From positions 62,001 to 126,000 of the forward strand of contig NZ_SSOD01000011.1 in NCBI RefSeq assembly GCF_004801305.1: DNA of 64,000 bases, read 5' to 3'. This DNA comes from Pseudothauera rhizosphaerae (GTDB lineage Bacteria > Pseudomonadota > Gammaproteobacteria > Burkholderiales > Rhodocyclaceae). The notes beneath the pieces are model-generated. The model was not told the DNA's origin. It saw only the letters and a program-made list of their open reading frames with translations, and ran no database searches. The translations under genes and the position numbers were made by a program. Shown here one piece after another: positions 16,536-26,413 of the stretch (position 1 is its first letter; each line of letters starts with the position of its first letter).

Positions 16536-17201
16536 CTATTGATTGTCTGTCCAACAATCAATATGCGCTTTGAAATCAGGCATCAAGATCAGGAAGAACA
16601 CGCGGCGAAGAGATTGCCGGAGGACATCTTCTTCAATTCGCCCCCCTTTCACCGAGCGCACCAGAAAGCCGGAAACAAGAGCACCAAGAATCTCGAACCT
16701 AGCTTCAAGCTCCGCGTCACTTGCGCACGTACCTGTCGACCTGTTGATGGATTTCAATATACTGAACGTACTCTCCCTTGCTCGTCGATCGAAATCCTGA
16801 ACAATACGAGCCAACCGAACATTGCGTGGAGCCTCAGACAGAATCTCCAGCCTGAGCCTCGAATTTTCGAGGCGGGAAAACTGGATGGAAGTTTCCACAG
16901 CATGCGAAATCAGCCCATCAAGCACGTCTGGACGATTGATGATTTCACCATGTACTTCCAATATCTCCATCAATGTCGATTCTGCAATGGCTTCGACAAT
17001 GGCCTCCTTGCTCTGGAAGTAATGATAAATGTGACCACTGCTCATCCCCGACAACTGGGACAGATCGGCAATGCTCGTACCATGAAAACCGTTCTCGCTG
17101 AAGCATGCCCTCGCTGCGCACAGAATCTGGTCTCTCCGTAGCTCGAAACTACTTCTCTTGCCTTCCTCTCGGACAACCGTTCTGCTCTCCATGAATCTCA
17201 T
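16536..17201 (-). CDS. TetR/AcrR-family transcriptional regulator
   Basis: The 221-residue protein has a clear TetR-type N-terminal helix-turn-helix (RDQILCAARACFSENGF, TSIADLSQLSGMSSGHIYHYF, SKEAIVEAI). An all-helical ligand domain follows. The gene lies 101 bases after the 3-hydroxyacyl-CoA dehydrogenase gene on the same strand and may be the last gene of the hydrolase/acyl-CoA operon. Regulators in this position often sense acyl-CoA or aromatic acids, but the ligand is unknown. It is one of two candidates (with the LuxR-type protein at 22.2 kb) for binding the palindrome shared by four operons in this window. A GTG/ATG choice near the N-terminus is uncertain by three or four codons. Confidence 0.85.
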   Translation of the reverse strand: MRFMESRTVVREEGKRSSFELRRDQILCAARACFSENGFHGTSIADLSQLSGMSSGHIYHYFQSKEAIVEAIAESTLMEILEVHGEIINRPDVLDGLISHAVETSIQFSRLENSRLRLEILSEAPRNVRLARIVQDFDRRARESTFSILKSINRSTGTCASDAELEARFEILGALVSGFLVRSVKGGRIEEDVLRQSLRRVFFLILMPDFKAHIDCWTDNQ

Positions 17202-17302
17202 GCCTCCAGCGTCTTGACATGCCGGATCACTTCACCGACGTCTGCCGGGCACCACCGCAAGACTTACGGCAGTTGTCCGTGCAGAACAATGCGCGCGCTC
17301 TA

Positions 17303-18154
17303 CTATTCATACTGATAGAAGCCTCGCCCGCTCTTCCGCCCCAGGAAACCGGCATCGACCATCTCGCGCAACAACGGTGCCGGACGATACTTCGGGTCGT
17401 TGAAGCCCTGGTAGAACACCTCCATCACGAACAGCATGGTGTCCAGCCCGATAAGGTCGGCGAGCGCGAGCGGGCCGATCGGATGGTTGGCACCGAGCTT
17501 CATCCCCGAGTCGATGTCCTCCGCAGTGGCAAGCCCTTCCTGCAAGGCGAAGATGGCTTCGTTGATCATCGGGCAAAGAATCCGGTTCACCGCGAACCCG
17601 GGCCTGTTCTTCGCCACGATCGAGACCTTCCCGATCTGCTCGACGAAGCGCTGGACGCAGGACACGGTCTCATCGCTCGTCTGCAGGCCCCTGATGAGTT
17701 CCACCAGCGCCATCAGCGGCACCGGATTGAAGAAATGGGTACCGATGAAACGATCAGGCCGCCCCGTCGCCCCGGCCAGCTTCGTGATGGAGATGGAAGA
17801 GGTGTTGGTGGCAATGATCGCCTCGGGGGAAACGATGGCGTCCACGTCCTTCAGGATGCGCAGCTTGAGCGCCTCGTTCTCGGTTGCCGCCTCGATGACG
17901 AGATCGACGCTGGCCAGTTGGTCGTAGCGCGTCGTGCCCTCGATTCGAGTCAGAATCGCCTCTTTCTCGACCTCGCGCAGTTTCCCTTTCGTGACGAGGC
18001 GAGCCAGGCTGCTCTGCACTGCTGCGAGCCCCCGCGCGACCGCCTCCTCGGCGACATCCACCATGACCACCTTGAAACCGGCGGCGGCACACACCTGCGC
18101 GATGCCGTTGCCCATGGTGCCCGCACCGACGACACCCACTTTGGTCAGAATCAT
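17303..18154 (-). CDS. 3-hydroxyacyl-CoA dehydrogenase (3-hydroxybutyryl-CoA dehydrogenase family)
   Basis: The 283-residue protein starts ILTKVGVVGAGTMGNGIAQV, the NAD-binding glycine-rich loop. It has EAATENEALK, the catalytic-region TNTSSISITKLA, HFFNPVPLMALVE (catalytic His) and NRPGFAVNRIL. Length and motifs fit the stand-alone dehydrogenase that oxidises 3-hydroxyacyl-CoA to 3-oxoacyl-CoA. It begins 10 bases after the thiolase stop, so the two are coupled in one operon with acyl-CoA synthetase and C-C hydrolase. The likely job is beta-oxidation of the acid released by ring-cleavage hydrolysis. The ATG at 18154 starts the Rossmann fold; a longer frame overlaps the thiolase. Confidence 0.92.
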   Translation of the reverse strand: MILTKVGVVGAGTMGNGIAQVCAAAGFKVVMVDVAEEAVARGLAAVQSSLARLVTKGKLREVEKEAILTRIEGTTRYDQLASVDLVIEAATENEALKLRILKDVDAIVSPEAIIATNTSSISITKLAGATGRPDRFIGTHFFNPVPLMALVELIRGLQTSDETVSCVQRFVEQIGKVSIVAKNRPGFAVNRILCPMINEAIFALQEGLATAEDIDSGMKLGANHPIGPLALADLIGLDTMLFVMEVFYQGFNDPKYRPAPLLREMVDAGFLGRKSGRGFYQYE

Positions 18155-18164
18155 GGTCGCAACC

Positions 18165-19349
18165 TCAGACGCGTTCGAAAATGGCCGCGATCCCCTGGCC
18201 GCCACCGATGCACATCGTGACCAGGGCAAACCGCCCGCCGCGGCGATGCAGTTCGTGTATGGCCTTGACGGTGATGATCGCTCCGGTCGCGCCGACCGGA
18301 TGCCCCAGAGAGATGCCCGAGCCGTTCGGATTGACCTTTGCCGGATCGAGGCCCAGCTCGCGGGTCACGGCGCACGCCTGGGCCGCGAACGCCTCGTTCG
18401 ACTCGATGACATCGAGATCGCCGACCCTCAGCCCGGCGCGTTCGAGCGCAAGACGCGTCGCCGGCACCGGCCCGATTCCCATGTAGGCTGGATCGACGCC
18501 GGCGTGCGCGTAGCTCACCAGCCGCGCCATCGGCGTCAGGCCCAGGGCCGCCGCGCGTCCCGCCTCGGCCAGCACCACCGCCCCGGCGCCATCGTTCAGC
18601 CCGGAGGCGTTCCCGGCCGTGACGGTTCCGTCCTCTTTCTGGAACACCGGCTTCATCTGGGCCAGCCCTTCGAGCGTGACGCTGCGGACGTGCTCGTCCT
18701 TGTCGAAGTTCACCACGCCTTTGCGCGTGGGCACCTCCACCGGGGTGATCTGCGCCTCGAAGTAGCCGGCTTCGATCGCACGGGCAGCCCGGCGCTGGCT
18801 TTCGAAGGCAAGCTCATCCTGATCCCTGCGGCTGATGCCGTATCGTTTGGCGACGTTCTCGGCGGTGACGCCCATATGGATCTTGCGCCAGGGATCGTGC
18901 AGGATGCCATTCATGTAGTCGACGAGTTGACTGTCGCCCATGCGGGCGCCCCAGCGCAGCGCGGGCACGATGTACGGCCCGCGGCTCATGGACTCGGCAC
19001 CGCCGCCGATGGCGACGTCCGTGTCGCCGAGGCGGATGGACTGGGCAGCGGAAATGATCGCCTGCAGACCCGAACCGCACAGGCGATTGACGTTGAAGGC
19101 CGGCGTCTCCTCGGAAAGGCCGGAATCGATCGCGGCCACCCGGCTCAGGTAGGCATCGTTCGGATCGGTGGGGACCACGTTCCCCATCACCACGTGCCCC
19201 ACCCGGGACGGCTCGACGGCCGAGCGCCGCAAGGCTGCACCCACTGCCACGCTCGCCAGTCTGGTGAGCGGCACATCCTTCAGCGACCCGCCATAGGTGC
19301 CGATTGCCGTCCGGGCAGTTCCCACGACGACGACTTCACGTTCTTTCAT
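18165..19349 (-). CDS. acetyl-CoA C-acyltransferase (thiolase)
   Basis: The 394-residue thiolase has the nucleophile cysteine in NVNRLCGSGLQAI near residue 90, GGGAESMSRGPY, the histidine motif ESNEAFAAQ, NPNGSGISLGHPVGATG and the C-terminal catalytic cysteine in TMCIGGGQG. It cleaves 3-oxoacyl-CoA to acetyl-CoA and a shortened acyl-CoA. It is flanked by acyl-CoA synthetase (80 bases upstream) and 3-hydroxyacyl-CoA dehydrogenase (10 bases downstream), making a compact beta-oxidation set. Start ATG at 19349 (MKEREVVVVG). Confidence 0.94.
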   Translation of the reverse strand: MKEREVVVVGTARTAIGTYGGSLKDVPLTRLASVAVGAALRRSAVEPSRVGHVVMGNVVPTDPNDAYLSRVAAIDSGLSEETPAFNVNRLCGSGLQAIISAAQSIRLGDTDVAIGGGAESMSRGPYIVPALRWGARMGDSQLVDYMNGILHDPWRKIHMGVTAENVAKRYGISRRDQDELAFESQRRAARAIEAGYFEAQITPVEVPTRKGVVNFDKDEHVRSVTLEGLAQMKPVFQKEDGTVTAGNASGLNDGAGAVVLAEAGRAAALGLTPMARLVSYAHAGVDPAYMGIGPVPATRLALERAGLRVGDLDVIESNEAFAAQACAVTRELGLDPAKVNPNGSGISLGHPVGATGAIITVKAIHELHRRGGRFALVTMCIGGGQGIAAIFERV

Positions 19350-19428
19350 TTGAACTCCAGTACTTGCTCGCATTGACGGGCGGGTGTCGCGTCCGCAGAC
19401 AGGACGCGACACCCGCCTCGGACACTAC

Positions 19429-21009
19429 TTACTTCGCCTCGGCAGGCGAGAACTGCTGGCGCAGATTGCGCTTGAGCAGCTTGCCGCTCGGATTCTTGGG
19501 CAGCGCCTCGGTGAAGAACACATGCTTCGGCACCTTGAAATGCGCCATGTGCTGCCTGCAGTGCGCAATCAGTTCGGCTTCGGTCAGCGCCGTGCCTTCC
19601 TTGAGCACGACCACCGCGGTCACCGCCTCGATCCATTGGGGGTCGGGCAGGCCGACGACGGCGACTTCGGAAACCTGCGGCAGCTTGAAGATCGTTTCTT
19701 CCACTTCACGGCTGGCGACGTTCTCTCCGCCGGTCTTGATCATGTCCTTCTTGCGGTCGACGATGGTGATGTAGCCCTCCTCGTCCATCGTGGCGAGGTC
19801 GCCACTATGGAACCAGCCGCCAGCGAAAGCCTCTTCGGTTTTCTCCGGTGCGTTGAAGTAGCTGGTGAGGAGTTGCGGCGCGCGATGCACGATCTCCCCA
19901 ACCTCGCCGGGCAGCACGTCGCGCATGTCGTCGGTGACGACGCGGGTTTCCACGTTCAGTACCGGCTTGCCGGCCGATCCGGCCTTGCGCAACTGGTCGC
20001 CGGGCTTCAGCACCGTCGCCAGCGGCGCGATCTCGGTCTGGCCGTAGTAGTTCCACAAGCGCACCTTGGGCAGCCTGCGCTGCATTTCCAGCAATACCTC
20101 GACCGGCATGATCGAGGCGCCGTAATAGCCCTTCTGCAGCGACGAAAGGTCGGTCGTATCGAACAGGGGAGAGCGCAGGAGCGAGATCCACACCGACGGC
20201 GGCGCGAAGAAAGAAGTGGCGCCGTGCCTGGCGATCAGGGGAAGAATCACGTCCGGCCGCGGCATGCCGGTGATCACGTTGGTGCAGCCGAGGTAGACCG
20301 CGGGGCCGAGGAAGCAGTCCAGTTGAGCGCAGTGGAACAACGGCAGGGAATGCAGCAGGACGTCGTCGCCGGAGATCTCGCCCTCGACGATGCTGCTGAC
20401 GTACTCCCAGAGAACAGCCTCGTGGCTCAGCACTGCGCCTTTCGGCAAGGACTCGGTTCCACTCGTATAGATGATCTGTGCCGGCGCCCGCGAATCGACC
20501 GTGACGTCGAGGGGCGTGTCCTTCTCCGCGGTCAGGTCGTCGAAATTGAGCAGCCAGGGGGGCGGTTCGGCCGGCTCCTCGCCCGGCAACCAGAACGTGC
20601 GCTCGACGCGGGTATCCTTCGCGGCGGCTTCTCGTCCGACGCTCTCCAGACCGGGGCCGACCAGCAGGGTTTCGGCACCGGAGCTACGCAGAATGAAGGC
20701 GATCTCGTCCGCATTCAGCATGAAGTTGACCGGCACCAGAATCGCACCCATGCGCGCGATCGCAAAACGCATGGCCGCAAACGCATGCGAATTGCGCGAC
20801 AGGATCGCGACACGGTCGCCCTGCCTGACACCCCGATCGATCAGCGCATTGGCGATGCGATCGCACACCCGGTCGAACTGCCTGTAGGTCCAACTCACCT
20901 CACCGCATAGGATCGCGGTCTTGTCGGGCACCCGCCGCGCGGTTCGCCGCAGGATGTCGCCGATGCAATGCTGCCTCGCCCCTGCCATCGACACGTTCGA
21001 TTGCTCCAT
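19429..21009 (-). CDS. AMP-dependent acyl-CoA synthetase
   Basis: The 526-residue adenylate-forming enzyme has the P-loop IIYTSGTESLPKGAVLSH, the adenine-binding YYGQTEIAP, the hinge region WFHSGDLATMDEEGYITIVDRKKD and the C-terminal catalytic lysine motif NPSGKLLKRNLR. It activates a carboxylic acid to its CoA thioester via an acyl-AMP. In this operon it follows the C-C hydrolase gene, so the natural substrate is probably the alkanoic or substituted acid freed from a ring-cleavage product. The ATG at 21009 is preceded by GTGAGG; the frame extends further upstream without support. Confidence 0.92.
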   Translation of the reverse strand: MEQSNVSMAGARQHCIGDILRRTARRVPDKTAILCGEVSWTYRQFDRVCDRIANALIDRGVRQGDRVAILSRNSHAFAAMRFAIARMGAILVPVNFMLNADEIAFILRSSGAETLLVGPGLESVGREAAAKDTRVERTFWLPGEEPAEPPPWLLNFDDLTAEKDTPLDVTVDSRAPAQIIYTSGTESLPKGAVLSHEAVLWEYVSSIVEGEISGDDVLLHSLPLFHCAQLDCFLGPAVYLGCTNVITGMPRPDVILPLIARHGATSFFAPPSVWISLLRSPLFDTTDLSSLQKGYYGASIMPVEVLLEMQRRLPKVRLWNYYGQTEIAPLATVLKPGDQLRKAGSAGKPVLNVETRVVTDDMRDVLPGEVGEIVHRAPQLLTSYFNAPEKTEEAFAGGWFHSGDLATMDEEGYITIVDRKKDMIKTGGENVASREVEETIFKLPQVSEVAVVGLPDPQWIEAVTAVVVLKEGTALTEAELIAHCRQHMAHFKVPKHVFFTEALPKNPSGKLLKRNLRQQFSPAEAK

Positions 21010-21080
21010 TTGCCTCACTCCTTCATTCTTTCGACGCGCCATCGCTGCGCCCGGTAGCGTCTTCCCGCGCCCGCGTTCTG

Positions 21081-22025
<945 letters not shown>

Positions 22026-22041
22026 TCATCCGTTCGATTGA
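22026..22041 (-). promoter_or_regulatory. shared palindrome, copy A, before the C-C hydrolase operon
   Basis: On the + strand it reads TCATCCGTTCGATTGA, 99 bases before the hydrolase start codon, in the divergent intergenic region shared with the LuxR-type gene. It matches copies at 28724, 38158 and 52029 in the half-site GTCATCCGT and in the flanking run of four or five T. Confidence 0.65.
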
Positions 22042-22164
22042 TTTTTCGGCGAGGGAAAGGAGATAAGATCGACAGGCAAGCCGCTCCGAACGGACGGCAG
22101 TTGCCCCTGTCCAGCGCGGGACCCTTGCTTCGACCATGGGCCTGCCCCGCCCCCCGGAATTCCA

Positions 22165-24912
22165 GTGATCGACAGCGCACGCGACATGAGAACCGACCGA
22201 CACACCAACAGCGCCAGGGCCGTTCCAGGCCAGGGCGGGAGCCGGGTGATCGCATCCAAACTGGCGCCCCCGGTTGCGCGCTCGCTCGTTCCCCGCCCTC
22301 AGATCCACGAACGCCTGCTGAATGCCGAGACAAGCCCGAAACTCATCCTCATCAGCGCACCGGCAGGGTTCGGAAAGACTTCGCTGATGGCCCAGCATCA
22401 CGCCTTGCTCCAGGCCAGGGGCGTAAGAGCTTGCTGGCTGACGCTCGACCAGGCGGACAACGACATGGAGCGGCTGATGCTCCACCTGGGTGCCGCCCTC
22501 GGCAGCCTGGACGACCTGGACGGCAGAGAAGCGCAGAGCGGCATTTCCGACCCGGCAACGGTTCCGAGCAGCGATCTCCCCTACAGAATCGCCACCACCC
22601 GGCAGGCTTTCGCCTTCTTCATCGACGAACTGGAAGTCTTGCTGAATCCGGCCGGACTGGACTTCATCCGCCTGTTGACCACCCATCTCCCGCCCCACGG
22701 ACGATTCGTCATCGGGTCGAGGACGATTCCCAGCCTCGGACTCGGCCGCCTGCGTGCCCGCGGCCAACTGGTCGAAATCACCGCCGCGGACCTCAAGCTC
22801 TCCTTCGCAGAGACCGCCGCCCTGCTGCGCAGAAACCGTCAATTGACGCTGAGCGACGAGGAGGTCGAAACCCTGCTGCAGCGAACGGAAGGCTGGCCTG
22901 CCGCGATCCAGTTGGCCTCGCTCTCGCTCGCCTCTCACCACAATCCGGAACGCTTCATCGCGGCGTTCTCGAGCAGCAACTCGGATGTCACCGACTACCT
23001 GGCCGAAGACGTCTTCCGTCACCTGCCCCACGACATCCGGGACTTCCTGCTGCGCACCTGCATCCTGCGCGAACTTTCCCCGCCGCTGTGCGACGCGGTC
23101 ACGGGGCGAAAGGACAGTGCAACCATGCTGGAGCGCATCGAACGCGCCAACCTCTTCGTCACCCAGACGGACAAGCGGACACGTGAATACCGCTATCACG
23201 CCCTGTTCTCCGGATTTCTCCAGCAGCAACTCGCTGCTCTGTACCCATGGGTGACTCCCTCTCTGCATGGCGCGGCATCAAGATGGTTCTCGGAAGCGGG
23301 ACGGCCGATTCCTGCCATAGAGCATGCACTGCTGTCCGGTGACCTGCCCCGATCCCTGGAACTGCTCGCCACTCACGCGGACTGGATGTTGCGGGAGGGG
23401 CGGTTCAGCCTCCTCGCCCGCTGGCTGAAACAGATTCCCCTCGAAGAACTCGCGCCGTACCCGGACCTGCGCATCGCTTTCGCCTGGGCGCTGACCGCAA
23501 CGCGCAACCTGGCACTGGCAAAGGAGATTCTCGACGGCTTTGTCGACCCGTCCGATGCCATCCGCACCTGGGTCGTGGCGCTGCGCGCCTATCTGCTCAC
23601 CATGGAAGACCGGCCCTCCGAATGCTTCGCGTTGTGTCGCCGGGAACTGGGTCCGAGTAACGCCGGGCTGACCACGCAGTACGCCTCCCTGAACTATTTC
23701 TTCGCTTACTGGCTGGTAGCGGCGGACGATTTCACCGACGCACTGCGGTGTCTCGACGAATCCAAGAGAGCCTACGCATGCGTCGAGAGCGCGGTGGGGG
23801 TCGCCATCGCCGAGCGGGTCCACGGAACGATGGAGCTTGTGCAGGGCCATCTGCGGGATGCCACCATGCGGCTGCGGCGCGCCTACGAAAACAGTGCCCA
23901 GTCCCGTGAAGTCAGTCTCAGCGCCACGGTCGGCGTCATCCTGGCGCGGGTCCTCTACGAACGCGGCGAACTCTCGGGCGCCGAACGCCTGCTGAACGAA
24001 TGTCTCGCCCTGGCCAAGGAGTCGGGTATTCCGGACATCCTCATCAATGGCTCGATCACCTCGGCTCGCATCGCCGAGGCACGGGGCGACCGCGAACAGG
24101 CCCTCGAGCTGATCTCCGACCTCGAGAACCTGGGGCACCACGCCAACCTCCCGCGCCTGGTGGCGTCGGCCTGGCTCGAACGGGCGAGGCTGGCGACGAT
24201 CGATGGAGAACTGTCGCTGGCCGCCACATACCTGGAGAATGCCGACGACAAGCAGCTGTGGGGATCGATGGACGGTTTCACCCCCGACGCCAATGACGTC
24301 GATTCGCTCCTGACAGGCAGGCTGCGGTGGCGGATACATGCCGGAAAGGCCGACACGGCTGTGGTCGCGCTGAAAGACCATCTAAAACAGGCTCTGCAGG
24401 CCAACAGGCACCACCGCGCCTTGAAGCTCAGAATCCTGCTTGCCAGCGCCCTGCAGGTATGCGGCGACTTCAGGGGCAGCATGCGAACGCTGACCGAGGC
24501 CCTCCAGTTCGGCGCCCGGGAAGGCTTCATCAGCATCTTCCGCGACGAAGGGCCGCAAGTCCTGTCCATGCTCGCCACGCTGCGGGAGACTGCAGCCGAC
24601 CAGGAAACAGAGCTGTCCGGGTTCATGCACCGATTGCTCGCCCCCTGGGAAACGTCCTCGCCGACGCAGGCTCCGCACCAGCCGCTCCCCTCTGCCCAGG
24701 CACACGCCGAATCGTTCGAAGGCCTCACCGACCGGGAGCATCAGGTCTTGACGATACTTGCATCGGGCCTGTCCAACCAGGAACTGGCGGGAAAGCTCTT
24801 CGTGTCGGAGAGCACCGTCAAGACGCACCTTGCAAGAATCAACACGAAACTTGGCGTGCACAATCGAACGCAGGCCATCGCCGTCGCCCGCAAGCTCGGC
24901 GTCATCCAATGA
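22165..24912 (+). CDS. MalT-like LuxR-family transcriptional regulator
   Basis: The 915-residue protein has an N-terminal STAND-type ATPase with Walker A APAGFGKTS near residue 66 and a likely Walker B FIDELEVL. A long region of TPR-like helices spans about 400-800, and a C-terminal LuxR helix-turn-helix follows (LTDREHQVLTILASGLSNQ, then SESTVKTHLARINTKLG). This is the large MalT/AlkS architecture: ligand plus ATP drive oligomerisation on repeated DNA sites to activate transcription. It is divergent from the C-C hydrolase operon across a 238-base gap holding the shared palindrome, so it is a strong candidate activator of that operon and of the other three palindrome-bearing operons. GTG at 22165 or ATG at 22186 could be the start. 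Confidence 0.88.
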   Translation: MIDSARDMRTDRHTNSARAVPGQGGSRVIASKLAPPVARSLVPRPQIHERLLNAETSPKLILISAPAGFGKTSLMAQHHALLQARGVRACWLTLDQADNDMERLMLHLGAALGSLDDLDGREAQSGISDPATVPSSDLPYRIATTRQAFAFFIDELEVLLNPAGLDFIRLLTTHLPPHGRFVIGSRTIPSLGLGRLRARGQLVEITAADLKLSFAETAALLRRNRQLTLSDEEVETLLQRTEGWPAAIQLASLSLASHHNPERFIAAFSSSNSDVTDYLAEDVFRHLPHDIRDFLLRTCILRELSPPLCDAVTGRKDSATMLERIERANLFVTQTDKRTREYRYHALFSGFLQQQLAALYPWVTPSLHGAASRWFSEAGRPIPAIEHALLSGDLPRSLELLATHADWMLREGRFSLLARWLKQIPLEELAPYPDLRIAFAWALTATRNLALAKEILDGFVDPSDAIRTWVVALRAYLLTMEDRPSECFALCRRELGPSNAGLTTQYASLNYFFAYWLVAADDFTDALRCLDESKRAYACVESAVGVAIAERVHGTMELVQGHLRDATMRLRRAYENSAQSREVSLSATVGVILARVLYERGELSGAERLLNECLALAKESGIPDILINGSITSARIAEARGDREQALELISDLENLGHHANLPRLVASAWLERARLATIDGELSLAATYLENADDKQLWGSMDGFTPDANDVDSLLTGRLRWRIHAGKADTAVVALKDHLKQALQANRHHRALKLRILLASALQVCGDFRGSMRTLTEALQFGAREGFISIFRDEGPQVLSMLATLRETAADQETELSGFMHRLLAPWETSSPTQAPHQPLPSAQAHAESFEGLTDREHQVLTILASGLSNQELAGKLFVSESTVKTHLARINTKLGVHNRTQAIAVARKLGVIQ

Positions 24913-24943
24913 GCCGTCAATCGCCTTCCATGCCGGAGCCGTC

Positions 24944-25735
24944 ATGCCCGATACGCACATGAACAACGCCCCACTGATCTTCCGACGCGAGGGCGACATC
25001 GCCCATATCCGCTTCAACCGCCCGAACTCGCTCAACGCCATCGACAGCGCAATGGCTGCGGTCTTCCTCGACACCTGCCAGCGCCTTGCCGCCGCCCCCG
25101 ACATCCGCGTCGTCACGATCAGCGGTGAAGGGCGTGCTTTCATGGCGGGCGGTGACATCGCCCAGTTCCGCGACGACCCCGCCTCCATCCCCGACACGCT
25201 CATCGGCCCGATGCATGAAGCCCTGCAGATCCTCACCACCCTGCAGGCTCCGGTCGTCGCCAGCCTGCAGGGCGCCGTGGCCGGCGCCGGCATGAGCCTG
25301 GCCCTGGCCTGCGATCTCGCGATTGCCGCCGACAACACTCGCTTCAACTTCGCCTACGTGAATCTGGGCACGAGTTGCGATCTCGGCGCTTCATGGCATC
25401 TGCCGCGCATTGTCGGCTTGCGGCGCGCGCTCGAGATCGCCCTGCTCTCCGATCCGATCGATGCAACTGAAGCACTGCGGCTGGGCCTGGTCAACCGGGT
25501 CGTGCCCGAGTCCTCGCTGCAGCAGGAGACCCAGGCCATCGCCGCACGCCTGGCCGGCGCCGCCCCCACCGCCGTGGGCACGCTCAAGCGCCTGTTCAGA
25601 ACGTCCGGCTCCCGCGACTTCGCATCGCAACTGGCCGCCGAGCAGGAAGGCTTCGCGGCCTGCGCCGCGACACCGGAGTTCAGCGCCGCCGTTGCAGCCT
25701 TCCTCGGGAAACGTCGCGTACCCTCCGGACGCTGA
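24944..25735 (+). CDS. enoyl-CoA hydratase/isomerase
   Basis: The 263-residue crotonase-fold protein has the oxyanion-hole segments ISGEGRAFMAGGDIAQF and GAVAGAGMSLALACDLAIA. It ends in a typical C-terminal helix region. It should hydrate 2-enoyl-CoA or act on a related acyl-CoA. It is encoded 31 bases after the LuxR-type regulator on the same strand and is probably co-transcribed with it. It supplies the beta-oxidation step missing from the opposite-strand operon (synthetase, dehydrogenase, thiolase). One of the two catalytic glutamates seen in true hydratases is not evident (SLQGAV-AGAGM, FAYVNLGTSCD), so an isomerase or other crotonase reaction is possible. ATG at 24944 follows CCGGAG. Confidence 0.88.
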   Translation: MPDTHMNNAPLIFRREGDIAHIRFNRPNSLNAIDSAMAAVFLDTCQRLAAAPDIRVVTISGEGRAFMAGGDIAQFRDDPASIPDTLIGPMHEALQILTTLQAPVVASLQGAVAGAGMSLALACDLAIAADNTRFNFAYVNLGTSCDLGASWHLPRIVGLRRALEIALLSDPIDATEALRLGLVNRVVPESSLQQETQAIAARLAGAAPTAVGTLKRLFRTSGSRDFASQLAAEQEGFAACAATPEFSAAVAAFLGKRRVPSGR

Positions 25736-25767
25736 ATCCGGAAAGTGCAGTATCGCTGATTGATCCA

Positions 25768-25804
25768 GTGTTTTCGCAGGCGTAGTCACGCCCTGCGAAA
25801 ACAC
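25768..25804 (+). terminator. large perfect hairpin after the enoyl-CoA hydratase gene
   Basis: GTGTTTTCGCAGG (25768-25780) pairs perfectly with CCTGCGAAAACAC (25792-25804), and GGCGT/ACGCC extends the stem inward with one bulge. It lies 32 bases after the stop of the + strand gene in a convergent region. There is no long T-run, so it may act as terminator or as an RNA-stabilising structure. Confidence 0.6.
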
Positions 25805-25833
25805 ACGGGCGGCATGCGGATGAAATAAAAAAA

Positions 25834-25851
25834 GGCCCGCTTGCGCGGGCC
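25834..25851 (-). terminator. intrinsic terminator of the - strand phosphotransferase operon
   Basis: On the - strand GGCCCGC, a four-base loop and GCGGGCC are followed by a run of seven T. It lies 95 bases past the last - strand gene. Confidence 0.85.
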
Positions 25852-25945
25852 GAATTCCGGTTCGCCATCCTGGCTACGCAAGCGGAGGAGAGCCAGGGAC
25901 CGAGAGGAAAGGGAAGCGAACCGGGGAGACTCAGGATGCTGGAAC

Positions 25946-26413
25946 CTATGCGACATCCCAGAGCGGTTCAATCACCGCACGGCGCCGCGCGCATGCCTCC
26001 AGGTGCGTCCATATGTCGCGGATGAGCTCACGGCGCCCCTGGTACGTGCAGTGCATTTCAACTTCAAGGTATTCATGCAGGTCGATGAGACCGGCGTTGA
26101 GGCTGTCTATCGTCTTGTCGAGGGCGGACAGGTGCAGATCGCTGCGGGTCGCTTCATTTCTCGCAAGCGTGGCCTGCAGTTCGTCGCGCAAGGAGTCGGA
26201 AACGAGCGGCAAGCCGCGCCGAAGAAGCGACATGGCCGAATCGATCTCCGCAATCCTCGCGGGAACGGCACCATCCCAGTCCCGATTGATGACCTCGATG
26301 ACGGTCCGCAGAATACGCAGTTCAAAGAGCTTGACCGGATTCTGTTCAGCACGGGAGGAGTCCTCGATGCCGCGCAGCACGGCGGCAAGTACGCTGGGTA
26401 CGGACGGTTTCAT
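25946..26413 (-). CDS. hypothetical helical protein coupled to the phosphotransferase (possibly DUF6285)
   Basis: The 155-residue, almost entirely helical protein starts MKPSVPSVLAAVLRGIEDS and has no membrane segment or signal peptide. Its start overlaps the stop of the phosphotransferase gene (ATGA at 26410-26413). Small proteins paired this way with acyl-CoA-dehydrogenase-associated phosphotransferases are often assigned to DUF6285; I make that match from memory of the pattern and with modest confidence. The last residues (RRRAVIEPLWDVA) end shortly before a strong terminator, so this is the final gene of the operon. Function unknown, probably a partner of the phosphotransferase. Confidence 0.75.
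   Translation of the reverse strand: MKPSVPSVLAAVLRGIEDSSRAEQNPVKLFELRILRTVIEVINRDWDGAVPARIAEIDSAMSLLRRGLPLVSDSLRDELQATLARNEATRSDLHLSALDKTIDSLNAGLIDLHEYLEVEMHCTYQGRRELIRDIWTHLEACARRRAVIEPLWDVA

Noticed and set aside
17934-20910. Long + strand frames of about 480 and 508 residues
   Set aside because: Antisense to dehydrogenase, thiolase and acyl-CoA synthetase genes.
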